From the NCBI GenBank assembly GCA_026390045.1, contig JAPLGR010000617.1, positions 1 to 8,322 on the forward strand: a DNA stretch of 8,322 nucleotides. The letters run 5' to 3'. The notes below the pieces were generated by a model. It ran no database searches, was not told where the DNA came from, and worked only from the letters and a program-made list of their open reading frames with translations. A program made the position numbers and the translations under genes. Source of the DNA: Chloroflexota bacterium (GTDB taxonomy: Bacteria > Chloroflexota > Anaerolineae > Anaerolineales > E44-bin32). Shown one piece after another: positions 5,920 to 8,322 of this stretch. Every line of letters starts with the position of its first letter. Within the stretch, counting starts at the first letter, position 1.

Positions 5920-7041
5920 ATGAATAGTCGGGAACGCCTGCTGGCGGCCTTTCGACACGAGATCCCCGATCGGGTCCCCGTGAGTTTCTTCATCCAGGAC
6001 TACTTCGTCAAAGCACTCTTGGGCCGGGACCAGATCGATCCGGTCGACGATGTGGTGCGTGTCTGCCGTGACCTGGGGCTCGACATCATGCTCAGGCCCG
6101 AATGGATGGACACCACCTACTTCACCAAGGTCCCGGGGCCCTCATGGGATGTGGAGGTTCACACCGAGCGGGGCCAAGAACGGGATACGGAGCGCTGGAC
6201 GATCCACACGCCGAAGGGGGACTTGCATCAAACGCTGATCACTGCCTACGGTCGGCAGGAGTACGGATTCTTTGGCTGGACCGAGCACTTCATCAAGAGC
6301 GAGCACGATCTTGACCTGTTTGAGGAGTATGAGCCGCCATTGAGCTTCGAACTTCGCGAGCGAATGGCTCATGCGATTGAAGCCGTTGACGGCGACGGCA
6401 TCGTCGCCCCGTGGCTGCCGGATTGTCCCTTCAACCAGGGTTTCTTCCTGCGCGGGCTCGAGGAAATGCTGATTGACGCCAAGATCAACTTCCCATTCTA
6501 TGACCGTCTGATGCGTTTCCGTCTCCGACAGAGCCTAACGCTGCTCCCCGAGGTCATCGCCAGCCGCGCAGATCTTGGATGTGTCGGCGGGAACGTGGGA
6601 AATGCCCGCCTGGTGAGCAAGTCTTTCTACGACCGACTCATCCTGCCGTATGACCAGGCGTACATCCGGGCCGTGGAATCGGCAGGATTGCCAGTCCTGT
6701 TCCACAACTGCGGCTATGCGATGCCCTTTCTGGAGTCCTACGTCGAAACGGGTTGCCGGGCGTTTGAATCGCTCACCCCTCCCCCCAACGCCGATGGCGA
6801 CCTGGCGGAAGCCAAACGCAGGGTCGGCAAGGACTTAGTGCTAGTGGGGAATCTCGATCAGATCAATCTGCTGCGCGTCGGTTCTCGTGATGAGATAGAG
6901 CGCGCCACGCGGGCGACCGTGGAGGCGGGAAAGCCCGGGGGAGGGTTTGTCTTGTCCACCGCCGACCATCTCTACGATGAGACACCGATCGACAACCTTC
7001 GTTGGGCGATCGAGGCGGCCATCGAGGTCGGAGCATATTGA
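5920..7041 (+). CDS. uroporphyrinogen decarboxylase (UroD/MtaA) family protein, HNCG type
   Basis: A 373-residue UroD-superfamily TIM-barrel protein, full length. Seen: MNSRERLLAAFRHEIPDRVP at the N-terminus, the substrate-pocket region PWLPDCPFNQGFFLRGLEEM, a FHNCG motif with His262 and Cys264, KDLVLVGNLDQINLLRVGS, GGGFVLSTADHL and DETPIDNLRWAIEA. The His-x-Cys pair is what MtaA, MtbA and CmuA use as zinc ligands for thiol activation. Their third ligand, a Cys in the late GxxLxxGC-like loop, is here Asp349 (STAD), so the site is altered. The start ATG at 5920 has GGGGGA about 10 bp upstream. It is the second gene behind the promoter at 5443-5471 and is followed at once by a hairpin. A role in methyl transfer between a corrinoid protein and a thiol, or in an O-demethylase system, is inferred. 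It is clearly distinct from the minus-strand paralogue, which has HTD instead. Confidence 0.93.
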   Translation: MNSRERLLAAFRHEIPDRVPVSFFIQDYFVKALLGRDQIDPVDDVVRVCRDLGLDIMLRPEWMDTTYFTKVPGPSWDVEVHTERGQERDTERWTIHTPKGDLHQTLITAYGRQEYGFFGWTEHFIKSEHDLDLFEEYEPPLSFELRERMAHAIEAVDGDGIVAPWLPDCPFNQGFFLRGLEEMLIDAKINFPFYDRLMRFRLRQSLTLLPEVIASRADLGCVGGNVGNARLVSKSFYDRLILPYDQAYIRAVESAGLPVLFHNCGYAMPFLESYVETGCRAFESLTPPPNADGDLAEAKRRVGKDLVLVGNLDQINLLRVGSRDEIERATRATVEAGKPGGGFVLSTADHLYDETPIDNLRWAIEAAIEVGAY

Positions 7042-7077
7042 CTCTGTGTCCGCCCGGGCGCGGCGGGGGACAGAGTC
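7040..7077 (+). terminator. strong hairpin beginning in the stop codon of the UroD-family gene
   Basis: GACTCTGT (7040-7047) pairs perfectly with ACAGAGTC (7070-7077). After a 1x2 internal loop, TCCGCC (7049-7054) pairs with GGCGGG (7062-7067, one G-T pair), closing a 7-nt loop. The stem is long and GC-rich, but no T-run follows (CGTCAGG). It may be a terminator of the GC-rich, U-poor type or an mRNA-stabilising 3' end. Confidence 0.5.
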
Positions 7078-7170
7078 CGTCAGGGCTAGAGCGGATTGAT
7101 TCTGTCGGTGGCCGTGATAGGACTGATAGCGCATGACACAATACGGTTCTGAGAAGGATCTGGAGGTCGG

Positions 7171-7517
7171 GTGACAGGCGCCCCTTGGCAACGGCGTCGG
7201 CCGAGGCCTGCCGCAGGTTGTCAGGCGGGCAAGGGCGGTGTCCCTGTGGGACATTCGGGTAAGGGCTACATCGACTGCACTTCCCAGGCCTGGAGCGTCA
7301 ATGTGGGTCAATGTCATCCCACGGTGATCGCCGCCGTCACCGAGCAGGTGCAGGCTTTCACCCACATTGAGGCTCTAGCCTCGATACTATGCCTAAGCTC
7401 CTGCTGGCGAAGAAGCTGAGCGAACTGGGCCCTGGGCGCGGCCTTCGGGCTAGACGCGCCGAGGTCACTATCGATGAGAAAGGCAATGTGCAATGCATGA
7501 GACTCCATCTAAAGTGA
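7171..7517 (+). pseudogene. broken class-III aminotransferase N-terminal fragment, frameshifted and joined to an unknown tail
   Basis: Starting from GTG 7171 (GGAGG at 7162-7166), the frame gives a class-III PLP aminotransferase N-terminus: GHSGKGYIDCTSQAWSVNVG, then CHPTVIAAVTEQVQAFTHIE. The family match then moves to another frame at about 7365-7385, continuing as SLDTMPKLLLAKKLSELGPG. This is consistent with loss of one base (or gain of two). The match ends near 7434. The PLP lysine, the sGaEA segment and all of the large domain are absent. The remaining residues to the TGA at 7515-7517 (AEVTIDEKGNVQCMRLHLK) do not look like this region of an aminotransferase and may be the C-terminus of a different, deleted gene. 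The last 25 bp overlap the start of the MttB-family gene. The product cannot be functional as an aminotransferase. Confidence 0.65.
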
Positions 7518-8322
7518 GGCTTCTGACTTCCAAGGACCTCCAGAGTCTCCACGGTGCCTCACTGGCTATCCTATCCAATCCAGGAATGAGGATTGACGCT
7601 CCTCGCTTACGTCACGCCCTCGAACACGCTGGAGCCAGGGTCGATGAAGCCCACCATGTGGTGCAGTTCCCTGCCGACCTCGTCGAAGCCACGATCGAGG
7701 GCCTCCAAGCTGGTATTCGAGCGGGGTTAACGCAATTGGTGTTGAACGGCGTGGTTGCCTCGCTGACAAGACCGGCCATGGCGGTCAAGTTCGGAGGAGC
7801 GTGCATCGAGGTGTACGACCTGGAGAGGCAGTCGACAAGGCAACCTCGCAGGCAAGATCTGGTCAATCTGGTGCGGCTGGGTGAGGCCATTCCTGAAGTC
7901 GGGGCGGTTGGGAATCCGGTCACTTACCTGATGGAAGATGACGGGAGCCCAGTCGATCCACGGTTACAGCGGGTCAAGACCGCGGCGCTGATCGCACGCT
8001 ACACCCGCAAGGCCGGCCCCACAGAGGTCTGGAATGGAAAGGAATTGAAGTACCTGATGGAGCTCGGCGAGATCGTGCGCGGGAGCCGTCAAGCCTACTT
8101 GGCCAATCCATGCTTTGTGACCGCAAAGGAGACGATATCGCCTCTGATACTGGATGAGGCTGCCGGCGAGGTCCTGCTGCTCCTTGCAGAAAACGGGCTT
8201 CCATGCACACTGATTCCCATGCCTGTTTCTGGGGGATCGAGCCCTCTCACGATGGCATCCAACATCGCCCTTGGGAATGCTGAGATCCTTGGCGTCTTCT
8301 GCGCGCTGCGCGCGGCCTGTCC
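7493..8322 (+). CDS. MttB-family (trimethylamine / quaternary-amine) corrinoid methyltransferase, 3' end outside window
   Basis: The frame is open from ATG 7493 to the window end (276 full codons, no stop). It reads as the N-terminal half of the MttB superfamily, whose members demethylate trimethylamine, glycine betaine, proline betaine or carnitine and pass the methyl group to a corrinoid protein. Seen: LHGASLAILSNPGMRIDAP, ALEHAGARVDEAHHVVQFPADLVE, KELKYLMELGEIVRGS, CFVTAKETISPLIL, AAGEVLLLLAENGLPCTLIP, MPVSGGSSPLTMASNIALGN and AEILGVFCALRA. Each of the last four corresponds to a conserved family block (compare the SPL...GLP...PMP.xG..xP.T...A...NAE pattern). The position that holds pyrrolysine in archaeal MttB lies beyond the window, so Pyl-type and non-Pyl (MtgB-like) forms cannot be told apart here. 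The start could also be GTG 7514. The gene overlaps the end of the aminotransferase relic. Confidence 0.85.
   Translation, partial: MHETPSKVRLLTSKDLQSLHGASLAILSNPGMRIDAPRLRHALEHAGARVDEAHHVVQFPADLVEATIEGLQAGIRAGLTQLVLNGVVASLTRPAMAVKFGGACIEVYDLERQSTRQPRRQDLVNLVRLGEAIPEVGAVGNPVTYLMEDDGSPVDPRLQRVKTAALIARYTRKAGPTEVWNGKELKYLMELGEIVRGSRQAYLANPCFVTAKETISPLILDEAAGEVLLLLAENGLPCTLIPMPVSGGSSPLTMASNIALGNAEILGVFCALRAAC

Noticed and set aside
7096..7123. TTGATT-16-TAGGAC as a promoter for the aminotransferase/MttB region
   Set aside because: Both boxes are poor matches and several equally weak alternatives exist nearby, so it is not supported.

Overview
This is a GC-rich bacterial window of accessory character. 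It starts inside one gene and ends inside another. The gene content (a lipoyl-type E2 acyltransferase, an Asp/Glu racemase-like protein, an aldo/keto reductase, several UroD/MtaA-family proteins and an MttB-family methyltransferase) fits an uncultured soil or sediment lineage such as Chloroflexota or Actinomycetota. That placement is an inference from gene content and base composition; no marker gene in the window fixes it.

Layout. (1) 1-1099, plus strand: the C-terminal end of a 2-oxo-acid dehydrogenase E2 acyltransferase, followed almost without a gap by an Asp/Glu/hydantoin racemase-superfamily protein. (2) 1100-2171: about 1.07 kb with no convincing gene but much structure. It holds a tRNA-3'-end-like sequence ending in CCA (1751-1778), surrounded by several near-copies of a 12-mer (consensus ACCGTAAGGTCC) in both orientations, which resembles a tyrosine-recombinase attachment site. 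Farther right is a perfect 14-bp inverted repeat (2011-2068). (3) 2172-3619, minus strand: an aldo/keto reductase with the complete catalytic tetrad, then a DUF2255-like protein, probably one operon. (4) 3740-5381, minus strand: a UroD-family protein preceded by an unusual fusion ORF with a DeoR-type helix-turn-helix N-terminus and only the C-terminal part of a medium-chain dehydrogenase. (5) 5427-7041, plus strand: a near-consensus sigma-70 promoter, a truncated UroD-family gene, an intact UroD-family gene and a strong hairpin. (6) 7171-8322, plus strand: a broken class-III aminotransferase fragment, then the N-terminal ~276 codons of an MttB-family (trimethylamine/glycine-betaine type) methyltransferase that runs off the window.

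How it may work together. UroD-like MtaA/MtbA/CmuA enzymes and MttB-family enzymes are the methyl-transfer partners of corrinoid proteins in C1 metabolism. The right half (about 3740-8322) therefore looks like part of a catabolic locus for a methylated amine or related methyl donor. No corrinoid-binding protein or corrinoid reductive activase is present in the window. The locus is damaged: within about 2.8 kb there is a gene-gene fusion, a gene cut after about 98 codons, and an aminotransferase with both a frameshift and a deletion junction. Either the locus is decaying and has been rearranged, or the assembly is chimeric in places.
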